Source: CAZGWE01 sp964529405
GTDB lineage: Bacteria > Patescibacteriota > UBA1384 > XYA2-FULL-43-10 > 1-14-0-10-43-13
DNA: 5,962 bases
Direction of reading: 5' to 3'
NCBI GenBank assembly: GCA_964529405.1
Contig: CAZGWE010000027.1
Coordinates: forward strand, 1 to 5,962
Under the pieces are notes generated by a model that was not told the DNA's origin, made no database searches, and worked only from the letters and a program-made list of their open reading frames with translations. Positions 1-5,650 of this stretch are shown here, one piece after another. The position numbers and the translations under genes are program-made. The stretch's first letter is position 1. Each line of letters opens with the position of its first letter.

Positions 1-1
1 G

Positions 2-472
2 ATGAATGCTAAAAGAATAGGGAGATGGGTGATGGGACACGGGCATCCTGCTGTAAGATTAAGTGATGGGACCAAGGAAGAGGAGTATAAGGGCGAGGTG
101 ATCACTCAAGACCAGGCGACAAACAGCAGCCAATCGCAAACCGAGGCCGCAGCAACCGAAGCAACAGCGCCGGCCGCAACAACTCCGGTCATTGACAAAA
201 GCACGATTAAAATTAAAATCCTGAACGGGAACGGGGTTAGCGGTTCGGCGGCTAGTGTCAGGAACCAACTTACCGGTAGTGGCTTCAGTGTGGCGGCAAT
301 CACAAACGCCAAAACATTCTCTTATCAAACCACTATTATTTATTACCACACGGGCAAAGAGGCCGAAGCAACACTGGTTAAAGACGCCGTAACCGGCAAA
401 GAAACAGCGCTGGAGCTATCCGACACCGTAACAACCCAGCATGATGTAGTTGTGGTGGTGGGAAAGAAATAA
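2..472 (+). CDS. LytR_C-domain envelope protein, probably 5'-truncated by the window edge
   Basis: The C-terminal half (residues about 68-153) reads as a LytR C-terminal domain (PF13399 type). It opens with IKILNGNGVSGSAASV, then has the alternating beta/alpha pattern ending in a run of valines (DVVVVVGKK). This domain is known as a tail on LytR-CpsA-Psr cell-wall ligases and on membrane-anchored proteins of Gram-positive and CPR bacteria; its own function is not settled. Residues about 40-62 are a Ser/Thr/Ala/Gln-rich low-complexity stretch, typical of an extracellular linker. An ATG lies at position 2, but the first 40 residues contain no hydrophobic anchor or signal peptide, which an extracellular domain should have. 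The true start is therefore probably upstream of the window and this is the 3' end of a larger gene. I cannot tell whether an LCP catalytic domain precedes it. It ends in TAA, 31 bases before the next gene. Confidence 0.72.
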   Translation: MNAKRIGRWVMGHGHPAVRLSDGTKEEEYKGEVITQDQATNSSQSQTEAAATEATAPAATTPVIDKSTIKIKILNGNGVSGSAASVRNQLTGSGFSVAAITNAKTFSYQTTIIYYHTGKEAEATLVKDAVTGKETALELSDTVTTQHDVVVVVGKK

Positions 473-478
473 TTCTTC

Positions 479-496
479 AATTTTAAATTTAAAATT
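479..496. repeat. 18-bp perfect A/T palindrome between genes
   Basis: AATTTTAAATTTAAAATT is its own reverse complement. It fills most of the gap between the LytR_C gene and the small membrane-protein gene. With only A and T it would make a weak hairpin and no T-rich terminator tail follows, so I do not call it a terminator. It may be a lineage-specific intergenic repeat, or chance in AT-rich spacer DNA. Confidence 0.5.
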
Positions 497-503
497 TTCG
501 ATT

Positions 504-770
504 ATGGACCAACTTAATCTAATTTTTACATGCTACGACAAACTGATATCGGGACTAACGCTCACCCAACAGAGTTTTATTTCTCTGGCTTTGCTTTTTA
601 TTCTTCTCTGGCAGATTTATTCGGTTCTGCGTAACGGTCATTGGATTTTTATCGCACTTTTGATATTATTCCTGCCAGGTACATGGCCGGCGGCCAAGCG
701 CATCGGCGCAATCCTTTATCAAGCCGGCCTGTTTCTGTGGGAAAGGGGCAGAACGGTTATCGGGACTTAG
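504..770 (+). CDS. Small two-helix membrane protein, unknown function
   Basis: This is an 88-residue protein starting at MDQLNLIFT. I chose the ATG at 504 over an in-frame ATG at 450 because the earlier one overlaps the end of the preceding gene and would add an implausible MWWWERNNSS leader. Two hydrophobic segments are visible, at about residues 24-42 (SFISLALLFILLWQIYSVL) and 46-60 (HWIFIALLILFLPGTW). They are followed by a Lys/Arg-bearing, amphipathic C-terminal stretch (AAKRIGAILYQAGLFLWERGR), which probably lies along the membrane. No Shine-Dalgarno sequence is visible upstream. The stop TAG is only four bases from the next ATG, so it is probably translated from the same message as the PPC gene. 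I do not recognise the family. The hydrophobic pattern and tight packing support a real gene, but codon evidence alone is modest. Confidence 0.6.
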   Translation: MDQLNLIFTCYDKLISGLTLTQQSFISLALLFILLWQIYSVLRNGHWIFIALLILFLPGTWPAAKRIGAILYQAGLFLWERGRTVIGT

Positions 771-774
771 ACTT

Positions 775-1194
775 ATGTCTTCTAAAGCTTCGAGCAGCGA
801 GAAAATGGTCCTCAAACTATCAAAAGGCGAAAAGATTGTTTCGTCCCTGGTTGATTTTTGCCGCCAAAACGAAATTTTCGGCGGCTGGCTCTCCGGGCTG
901 GGTGCGGTCAGCCAGGCGACTTTGCTGGTTTACAATTTGGAAAAAAAGAAATACATAAAAAAAGAATTCAAGGGCAAGTTTGAGTTAGCCAATCTTTGTG
1001 GTAACATTGCTGAATTAGAGGGCAAAGCCGTCAGCCACATCCACGTAGTTCTTGCCGACGAGAAGATGAGAGCTTGGGCCGGCCACCTCGAAGAGGCCAC
1101 TGTGGCCGCAACCTGCGAAATTTTTCTTGACATCTTTGAACACCCGATCGAACGAAAGCATGATTCCGCAATCGGGCTTAACCTTATCGGTTAA
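775..1194 (+). CDS. PPC/DUF296-domain protein (PD1-like putative DNA-binding protein)
   Basis: This 139-residue protein is essentially one PPC domain (PF03479/DUF296; the COG name is 'predicted DNA-binding protein with PD1-like motif'). Recognisable parts are the opening LKLSKGEKIVSSLVDFC (residues 14-29), GGWLSGLGAVSQATL (36-50), the SHIHVVLADEKMRAWAGHL block (87-105) and the following EATVAATCEIFL strand. His88, His90 and His104 match the conserved His-x-His and Gly-His positions that bind a metal ion in some prokaryotic family members. The domain forms trimers in solved structures and its role in bacteria is poorly defined; DNA binding is inherited from the plant AT-hook relatives, and no AT-hook is present here. 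The start could be Met1 or Met11 (position 805), since the first ten residues are Ser/Lys-rich and lie outside the domain. It lies 4 bases after the small membrane-protein gene and 40 bases before trxB. Confidence 0.85.
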   Translation: MSSKASSSEKMVLKLSKGEKIVSSLVDFCRQNEIFGGWLSGLGAVSQATLLVYNLEKKKYIKKEFKGKFELANLCGNIAELEGKAVSHIHVVLADEKMRAWAGHLEEATVAATCEIFLDIFEHPIERKHDSAIGLNLIG

Positions 1195-1221
1195 CTCTAT
1201 TTTTCAAGGCCGTGAGGTCAA

Positions 1222-1229
1222 ATTAGGAG
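1222..1229 (+). promoter_or_regulatory. Ribosome binding site that fixes the trxB start
   Basis: TTAGGAGC lies about six bases before the ATG at 1235. The reading frame is open back to 1127, inside the PPC gene, so this Shine-Dalgarno sequence and the immediate FAD motif after the ATG decide the start. Confidence 0.75.
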
Positions 1230-1234
1230 CAATA

Positions 1235-2179
1235 ATGTATGATGTAATCATTATCGGCGCCGGGCCGGCCGGTTTAACGGCAGCCATTTATGCTGCCCGT
1301 CGCGCCATGAAAACTCTGGTTCTCTCCGTCGACATTGGCGGACAAGTCACCAAAACTTATGATATTGAGAATTACCCGGGATTTAATCTGATCTCCGGTT
1401 TTGAGTTGGCAACAAAATTTAAAGAGCAGGCAGAGAAATTTGAAGCCAAAATTATCTTAGAGGAAACTAAAAAGATCAGGGTACTCAAAAACGGTTTCTC
1501 GATTAAAACAAACAAGGACACTTATCAGGCCAGAATAGTCATTTTAGCTTTCGGTAAAAAGCCTCGCGAACTCGGCGTGCCGGGAGAAGAGAAATTCAAG
1601 GGCAGGGGTGTGACCTATTGCGCTACTTGCGACGCACCCTTTTTTAAAAACAAGACCGTTGTGGTTGTCGGGGGCGGAAATTCCGCTCTGGATGCCGCTC
1701 TGCTGGCTTCAAAAATCTCCAAAAAAGTTTATCTCGTCCATCGCCGCGAGCAATTCCGGGGCGAGCAATACCTGGTTGACCAAATCAAGAAAGCTAAAAA
1801 TATCGAGCTTGTTGTCAAGGCCGGCGTCCGGGAAATAAAAGGTGAAAAAACGGTCGAATCAATAATTTTAAATGGCGACAGGGAGATTAAAACCGATGGG
1901 GTAATGATTGAAGTTGGTTATATGGTTGACCGGTCTTTGGTTGACGGTTTGGTTGAATTAGATTCCAAAAACCAGATCCGTGTCAGCGCCCACCAGGAAA
2001 CTTCAGTGCCCGGCATTTTTGCAGCTGGCGACCTTACGCCCACACCTTTTAAGCAAATTATCATCTCGGCCGGCGAAGGCGCCAAAGCTGCCTTGGCTGC
2101 CTTTGACTATCTCCAGAAATTAGAAGGCAAACAGGGCATTATAGCCGATTGGCACAAGAAGACCAGCTCCGACCGGTAA
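1235..2179 (+). CDS. trxB: Thioredoxin-disulfide reductase (TrxB)
   Basis: This 314-residue cytosolic flavoenzyme passes electrons from NAD(P)H through FAD and a redox disulfide to thioredoxin. The length is normal for the low-molecular-weight bacterial type. In order: FAD-binding GAGPAG at residues 8-13; IENYPGF at 44-50; LAFGKKPRELGVPGE at 104-118; the redox-active CATC at 129-132 followed by Asp133; the nucleotide-binding GGGNSALDA at 146-154; HRREQFRG at 169-176, whose arginines suit the 2'-phosphate of NADPH; and the second FAD motif FAAGD at 262-266. The usual ATG of the ILATG motif is AFG here (Phe106 for Thr). The open frame reaches back to 1127, but the start at 1235 is preferred because MYDVIIIGAGPAG begins the family and an RBS precedes it. 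No thioredoxin gene is in the window, so the partner must be encoded elsewhere. Confidence 0.96.
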   Translation: MYDVIIIGAGPAGLTAAIYAARRAMKTLVLSVDIGGQVTKTYDIENYPGFNLISGFELATKFKEQAEKFEAKIILEETKKIRVLKNGFSIKTNKDTYQARIVILAFGKKPRELGVPGEEKFKGRGVTYCATCDAPFFKNKTVVVVGGGNSALDAALLASKISKKVYLVHRREQFRGEQYLVDQIKKAKNIELVVKAGVREIKGEKTVESIILNGDREIKTDGVMIEVGYMVDRSLVDGLVELDSKNQIRVSAHQETSVPGIFAAGDLTPTPFKQIIISAGEGAKAALAAFDYLQKLEGKQGIIADWHKKTSSDR

Positions 2180-2191
2180 CGCGGGTTTATT

Positions 2192-2210
2192 AAAACACGG
2201 CGGTTTTCTT
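2192..2210 (+). terminator. Possible weak terminator after trxB
   Basis: AAAAC and GTTTT can pair around a short GC core, with a bulged A and a final C-G pair closing a GGC loop. A T-rich run (TTTTCTTT) follows. The stem is short and mostly A-T, so termination would be partial at best. The call leans on its place just after the trxB stop and just before the next promoter. Confidence 0.3.
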
Positions 2211-2212
2211 TG

Positions 2213-2241
2213 TTGCGTGGTGATGGCCAAGATGTTAGAAT
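2213..2241 (+). promoter_or_regulatory. Candidate sigma-70-type promoter for DUF3048 gene and enolase
   Basis: A -35-like TTGCGT (2213-2218) and a -10-like TAGAAT (2236-2241) are separated by exactly 17 bases. The -10 matches TATAAT at five of six positions and the -35 at three of six. A start about seven bases downstream would give a leader of roughly 40 bases carrying the AGGAGG ribosome site. Its location in the largest + strand gap (108 bases) supports it. Confidence 0.5.
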
Positions 2242-2272
2242 ATAAAGGAAAACATAAATCAAATTACTTGAT

Positions 2273-2278
2273 AGGAGG
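2273..2278 (+). promoter_or_regulatory. Strong Shine-Dalgarno for the DUF3048 gene
   Basis: A full AGGAGG lies nine bases before the ATG at 2288, fixing that start and ruling against the overlapping open frame that begins at 2217. Confidence 0.8.
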
Positions 2279-2287
2279 ACTGGTCAA

Positions 2288-3460
2288 ATGTCAGACTTGC
2301 ACATCAATTTTGGAGATGACAGATCGGAGAATTTCCAGGATTTACCGGATAACAAAAAAAAGTTCAAAGACAGAATTAAGGATTTCTTTGCCAATCCTAA
2401 AAAACGGTTGATTTTCATTGTCTCTTTCGGGGTGCTGCTACTTGTCCTGTTCGGCCTGGGGTTCTATCTCCTGACGAATGAGGACAATAAATCAATCCTG
2501 GGCAACAGCACCGGCAAAAGCAAGGGCAATGCCAAGCAAGAACAAGCGGTGCCCGCAGTCCTTGACGGAGTTATGACCACTTCGGAAGCTGCCAACCGTC
2601 ATCCTCTGGCGGTTATCATTGAAAACCATCCGGATTCCCGCCCCCAAGCCGGCTTGGATAAGGCGAGTATTGTTTACGAGGCAATCGTCGAGGGTGGCAT
2701 TACCCGCTTTATGGCGATTTTCGGTACCAATGAGGCCGAAAAAGTCGGACCGGTCAGATCCGCCCGCACCTTCTTTGTTGATTGGTCCCGAAGCTACAAC
2801 GCCTATTTGGCCCATGTCGGCGGCAATATTGATGCCCTTGACCAGATCGAAGCAGAAAAGGTCCTTGATCTGGACCAATTTGCTTACTCCGACCCTTACT
2901 GGCGCGAACGCAGCGTCGGAATCGCGACCGAGCATACCATGTACACCGGAACCCCCAGATTACGGGAACAGGTCCAGAAAAATAACTATACAACCGCCAA
3001 CAACTTCAATGTTTTTCGATTCAAAGACGACCCGGCCGGTGACGAAAAAGACGTTCTGCCGGCTTCACAGAAAGTTGCTGTCAAATTTTCAAGCGACCAG
3101 TACAACGTTGAGTTCAGTTATGACAAGGCCACAAATTCTTACAAACGCGCCTTGGCTGGTTCTCCCCATGTTGACCAGATAAGCAAAAACCAGATCAATC
3201 CAAAAAACCTTATCGTCATGACCGTCAACCGTAAACCGGTAACAACCAGGATCAATGAATCGGGTTACGAGATGACAACAGTCGGCGCCGGCAAGGCCAA
3301 GATCTTTATTGACGGTAAAACTATTGACGGCAGCTGGAAAAAAACCAGCAAGACCGACCGCGAACTATTCTACGACGCCAACGGCCAGGAAATAACCTTT
3401 AACCGGGGCCAGTTCTGGATTGCCGTCATTCCACCCGACGCAAGCGTGACAGTTGAGTAG
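2288..3460 (+). CDS. DUF3048 (YerB-like) membrane-anchored extracellular protein
   Basis: This is a 390-residue protein. A Lys/Asp-rich cytoplasmic N-terminus (1-40) is followed by one transmembrane helix (about 41-62), then a Gly/Ser/Lys linker and the extracellular part. The DUF3048 N-terminal domain (PF11258 type) spans about 100-230. Its hallmarks include RPQAGLDKASIVYEAIVEGG (118-137), ITRFMAIF, KVGPVRSARTFFVDW (152-166), AHVGGN, DLDQF and the EHTMYT element (215-220). The second domain, about 240-390, ends with the typical FNRGQFWIAVIPPDASV (371-387). Bacillus YerB is a lipoprotein of unknown function; this one has no lipobox cysteine and instead keeps a transmembrane anchor. The biochemical role is unknown in the family, so envelope location is the only functional statement I would make. 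It lies 49 bases upstream of enolase with no obvious promoter between, so the two are probably co-transcribed. Confidence 0.9.
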   Translation: MSDLHINFGDDRSENFQDLPDNKKKFKDRIKDFFANPKKRLIFIVSFGVLLLVLFGLGFYLLTNEDNKSILGNSTGKSKGNAKQEQAVPAVLDGVMTTSEAANRHPLAVIIENHPDSRPQAGLDKASIVYEAIVEGGITRFMAIFGTNEAEKVGPVRSARTFFVDWSRSYNAYLAHVGGNIDALDQIEAEKVLDLDQFAYSDPYWRERSVGIATEHTMYTGTPRLREQVQKNNYTTANNFNVFRFKDDPAGDEKDVLPASQKVAVKFSSDQYNVEFSYDKATNSYKRALAGSPHVDQISKNQINPKNLIVMTVNRKPVTTRINESGYEMTTVGAGKAKIFIDGKTIDGSWKKTSKTDRELFYDANGQEITFNRGQFWIAVIPPDASVTVE

Positions 3461-3495
3461 AACTCAAGATTATAATTACTAATTACTGCCGATCC

Positions 3496-3503
3496 AGGAG
3501 GGG
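3496..3503 (+). promoter_or_regulatory. Strong Shine-Dalgarno for enolase
   Basis: AGGAGGGG lies six bases before the ATG at 3510. The spacer just upstream also holds a small tandem repeat (TAATTACT then AATTACT, 3473-3487) of no evident function. Confidence 0.8.
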
Positions 3504-3509
3504 TATTGT

Positions 3510-4817
3510 ATGGCAAAAATTAAAGACGTTCACGCTCGCGAGATTCTTGATTCGCGCGGTAACCCGACCCTCGCCTGTGAGGTTGTTTTAGACGACGGAA
3601 CACACTCTGTCGGCTTTATCCCATCCGGCGCCTCAACCGGCAAGAATGAAGCTGTTGCGCTGCGGGACAATAACCCCAAGCGCTTTCGGGGAATGGGAGT
3701 ACTAAAAGCGGTCAATAATGTTAACGAACCGTTGCGGGCCGCGGTTTTGGGTATGGACCCTGCCGATCTGAAATCAGTTGACCAGAAGATGATCGAACTT
3801 GACGGTACAGCCAACAAGTCAAGGCTGGGCGCTAATGCCATTCTTTCCGTTTCTTTAGCTGTGGCCAAAGCTGCCTCCAAAAGTGCCAGGATTGTTTTTT
3901 ACCGATATTTAGCCTCGCTGCTAGACAGGCCCGCTTCCGACTTGATCCTGCCCATCCCGTTTTTTAATATCTTGAATGGCGGCAAACATGCCGTCGGTTC
4001 AACCGATTTTCAAGAATTTATGGTTGTGCCAGTCAAATTTCCCTCTTTCAAAGAAGCCTTAAGAGCCGGATCGGAAATCCACCATGCTCTTGGTAAAATA
4101 CTTAAAGACCGCAGCTATCAACCCCTGGTCGGAGACGAAGGAGGGTTCGCGCCAGCCCTCTTCTCCAACGAGCAAGCAATGGAACTGTTAATGCTGGCTA
4201 TTCAAAATGCCAACTATCAACCCGGCGAAGACGTTTTTATCGCTCTGGATCCGGCTTCCAGCCATTTCTATTCTAAAGATGTTTACCAGCTTCATCGCGA
4301 AAATCGTTCTCTAACCACATACGCTATGGTTGATTTTTACCGCACTTGGGTAGAAAAATATCCCATTATTTCGATCGAAGACGCTTTGAGCGAAAGCGAC
4401 TGGGACGGCTGGATTAATCTGACCCAGGCGATAGGCAACAAAGTCGAATTGATCGGCGACGATTTATATGCCACCAATAAAACGCTTCTGAAGCAGGGGA
4501 TTGATAAAATCGCCTCCACGGGAATTTTAATCAAGCCTAACCAGATTGGTACTTTGTCGGAGACGCTTGAAACAATTAAAGTAGCCCAAGAGGCTGGTTT
4601 CAAAGTCATAGTCTCCCATCGTTCGGGTGAAACAGAAGACGATTTTATTGCCGACCTCTCCGTTGCTTGCGGCTGCGGCGCCATTAAATCAGGCGCGCCC
4701 TGTCGTTCCGAGCGGACAGCCAAGTATAACCGCCTGCTTGAAATTGAAGAAAAAGAGGCAGCGGCCGCCCGCTTTGCTAAATGGGATACCTTTAACGACG
4801 GCTCAGCCCAACTCTAA
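3510..4817 (+). CDS. eno: Enolase (phosphopyruvate hydratase)
   Basis: This is a full-length, 435-residue enolase, which interconverts 2-phosphoglycerate and phosphoenolpyruvate in glycolysis. The N-terminal domain has REILDSRGNPT (10-20) and the mobile substrate loop PSGASTG (38-44). The barrel has QEF (168-170), GDEGGFAP (208-215, catalytic Glu210), and metal ligands Asp247 (IALD), Glu290 (ISIED) and Asp317 (GDDLYATN). It also has the catalytic Lys342 in ILIKPNQIGT, SHRSGETED (369-377) and substrate-binding Lys393 in IKSGAPCRSER. All catalytic and metal residues are therefore present. Differences from the usual sequence are DPASSHFY at 247-254, where most enolases have a Glu before FY, and ACGCGA at 386-391, where most have ALGTGQ. 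The C-terminal tail (414-435) is Glu/Ala-rich and diverged. It is the last gene of the + strand block and is followed by a strong terminator. Confidence 0.97.
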   Translation: MAKIKDVHAREILDSRGNPTLACEVVLDDGTHSVGFIPSGASTGKNEAVALRDNNPKRFRGMGVLKAVNNVNEPLRAAVLGMDPADLKSVDQKMIELDGTANKSRLGANAILSVSLAVAKAASKSARIVFYRYLASLLDRPASDLILPIPFFNILNGGKHAVGSTDFQEFMVVPVKFPSFKEALRAGSEIHHALGKILKDRSYQPLVGDEGGFAPALFSNEQAMELLMLAIQNANYQPGEDVFIALDPASSHFYSKDVYQLHRENRSLTTYAMVDFYRTWVEKYPIISIEDALSESDWDGWINLTQAIGNKVELIGDDLYATNKTLLKQGIDKIASTGILIKPNQIGTLSETLETIKVAQEAGFKVIVSHRSGETEDDFIADLSVACGCGAIKSGAPCRSERTAKYNRLLEIEEKEAAAARFAKWDTFNDGSAQL

Positions 4818-4831
4818 GATTAAATAATTTC

Positions 4832-4867
4832 AAGAAAACCTTCCCCGTACGGGAAGGTTTTCTTTTT
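4832..4867. terminator. Strong bidirectional intrinsic terminator between convergent genes
   Basis: A perfect 14-bp stem (4832-4845 with 4851-4864) closes a five-base loop, CGTAC. On the + strand it runs into a T tract (4863-4867), giving an excellent terminator for enolase 15 bases after its stop. On the - strand the stem is followed by TTGAAATTATTT, a poorer tail, so it probably also ends transglycosylase transcripts, less sharply. Confidence 0.93.
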
Positions 4868-4876
4868 AACTTATAC

Positions 4877-5650
4877 TTAGTTTATCTGCATGCCGAGTTC
4901 TTTTGCAATTCCGGTTACTTTACGGTAGTATGCGCCCGAAGGGTTGTAGCTCCAGAGAGCCGCTTTAACGTCGGGGTAACCGCAAGCTTTGAGGTATTGG
5001 GCAGCACCGAAAACAGCGTCCTCGACATTATAAATGTCGGCGATTCCGTCACCGTTACCATCAACGCCATTTCTGCGCCAGGTGCCGGGCATAAACTGCA
5101 TCGGACCCGTTGCGCCGGCGTAAGAGGTTTTAGTGGTTGAACCGCTTTGGCCGGTCTCGATATAGTGAATGGCCCGAAGCAATCGGGCGTCAACACCATA
5201 AGCCTGTTCGGCTCTCCGATAGATTTCGTCGAAGTCGGCCGGGTCATTGTAAACCCTCCTCTCGCGCGAAACAGTGTTGCGGGAAGCGTTTAACCTGGCT
5301 TCCGCTTCGGCGCGGGCACGAGCTTCCGTTTCCGCCTTTTCCCGCGCTTCTCTCTGGTTGACAGATTCGCCGGGCTTAATCTCGGAAACAACTGTTGCCG
5401 AAACTACAACCTGCGGCGAATTGGTCTGCAGAACCATATTGACGGGCTTGTCCATCTCTTTATCAATTTCTTGCGCAGAGATAGTTTGGCCCAAAGATGT
5501 ATTAACGACACTAATCGGCAGAATAACCGAAAGGATCGTGACTGAAGTTAGCCTGTTGCACAAATTCCAGAAAAGATGTCTTTTTTGGATTTGATTGCTT
5601 AAATTTTTACCGGAAACCCGCTCCTTCTGTTGCCAGAATGTGAGTTTCAT
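4877..5650 (-). CDS. Membrane-linked lytic murein transglycosylase (MltB/SLT-like)
   Basis: This 257-residue protein is predicted to cleave peptidoglycan glycan strands outside the membrane. A basic N-terminus (1-33) leads into a hydrophobic segment (about 35-54), either an uncleaved anchor or a signal peptide. A Lys/Arg/Glu/Ala-rich stretch (98-120) looks like a helical or coiled-coil spacer. The catalytic domain covers about 138-257. Glu165 in AIHYIETGQSG is the likely catalytic acid. GATGPMQFMPGTW (179-191) is the signature substrate-cleft motif. DGNGDGIAD (197-205) resembles an EF-hand calcium loop like that of MltB/Slt35. DAVFGAAQYLKACG (211-224) and ALWSYNPSGAYYRKV (231-245) complete the fold. 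The start ATG at 5648-5650 gives the only frame-consistent N-terminus with a hydrophobic segment, but no Shine-Dalgarno precedes it. The gene converges on enolase and has its own promoter and a long structured leader. Confidence 0.9.
   Translation of the reverse strand: MKLTFWQQKERVSGKNLSNQIQKRHLFWNLCNRLTSVTILSVILPISVVNTSLGQTISAQEIDKEMDKPVNMVLQTNSPQVVVSATVVSEIKPGESVNQREAREKAETEARARAEAEARLNASRNTVSRERRVYNDPADFDEIYRRAEQAYGVDARLLRAIHYIETGQSGSTTKTSYAGATGPMQFMPGTWRRNGVDGNGDGIADIYNVEDAVFGAAQYLKACGYPDVKAALWSYNPSGAYYRKVTGIAKELGMQIN

Noticed and set aside
1128..1133. TTGACA inside the PPC gene as a possible trxB promoter.
   Set aside because: At the correct spacing the sequence is GAACGA, with no resemblance to a -10 box.
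1145..1176. CCGAT/ATCGG inverted repeat near the end of the PPC gene.
   Set aside because: It is short and lies inside coding sequence with a large loop and no T tract, so it is likely chance.
2217..2411. Open frame overlapping the start of the DUF3048 gene.
   Set aside because: It lies in the promoter and leader region and overlaps a well-supported gene that has its own AGGAGG site.
2492..2935. 147-codon open frame on the - strand inside the DUF3048 gene.
   Set aside because: It is a shadow of the conserved DUF3048 domain on the other strand and has no recognisable protein features.
4337..4723. 128-codon open frame on the - strand inside enolase.
   Set aside because: It is antisense to a fully conserved enolase region and has no family resemblance or initiation signals.
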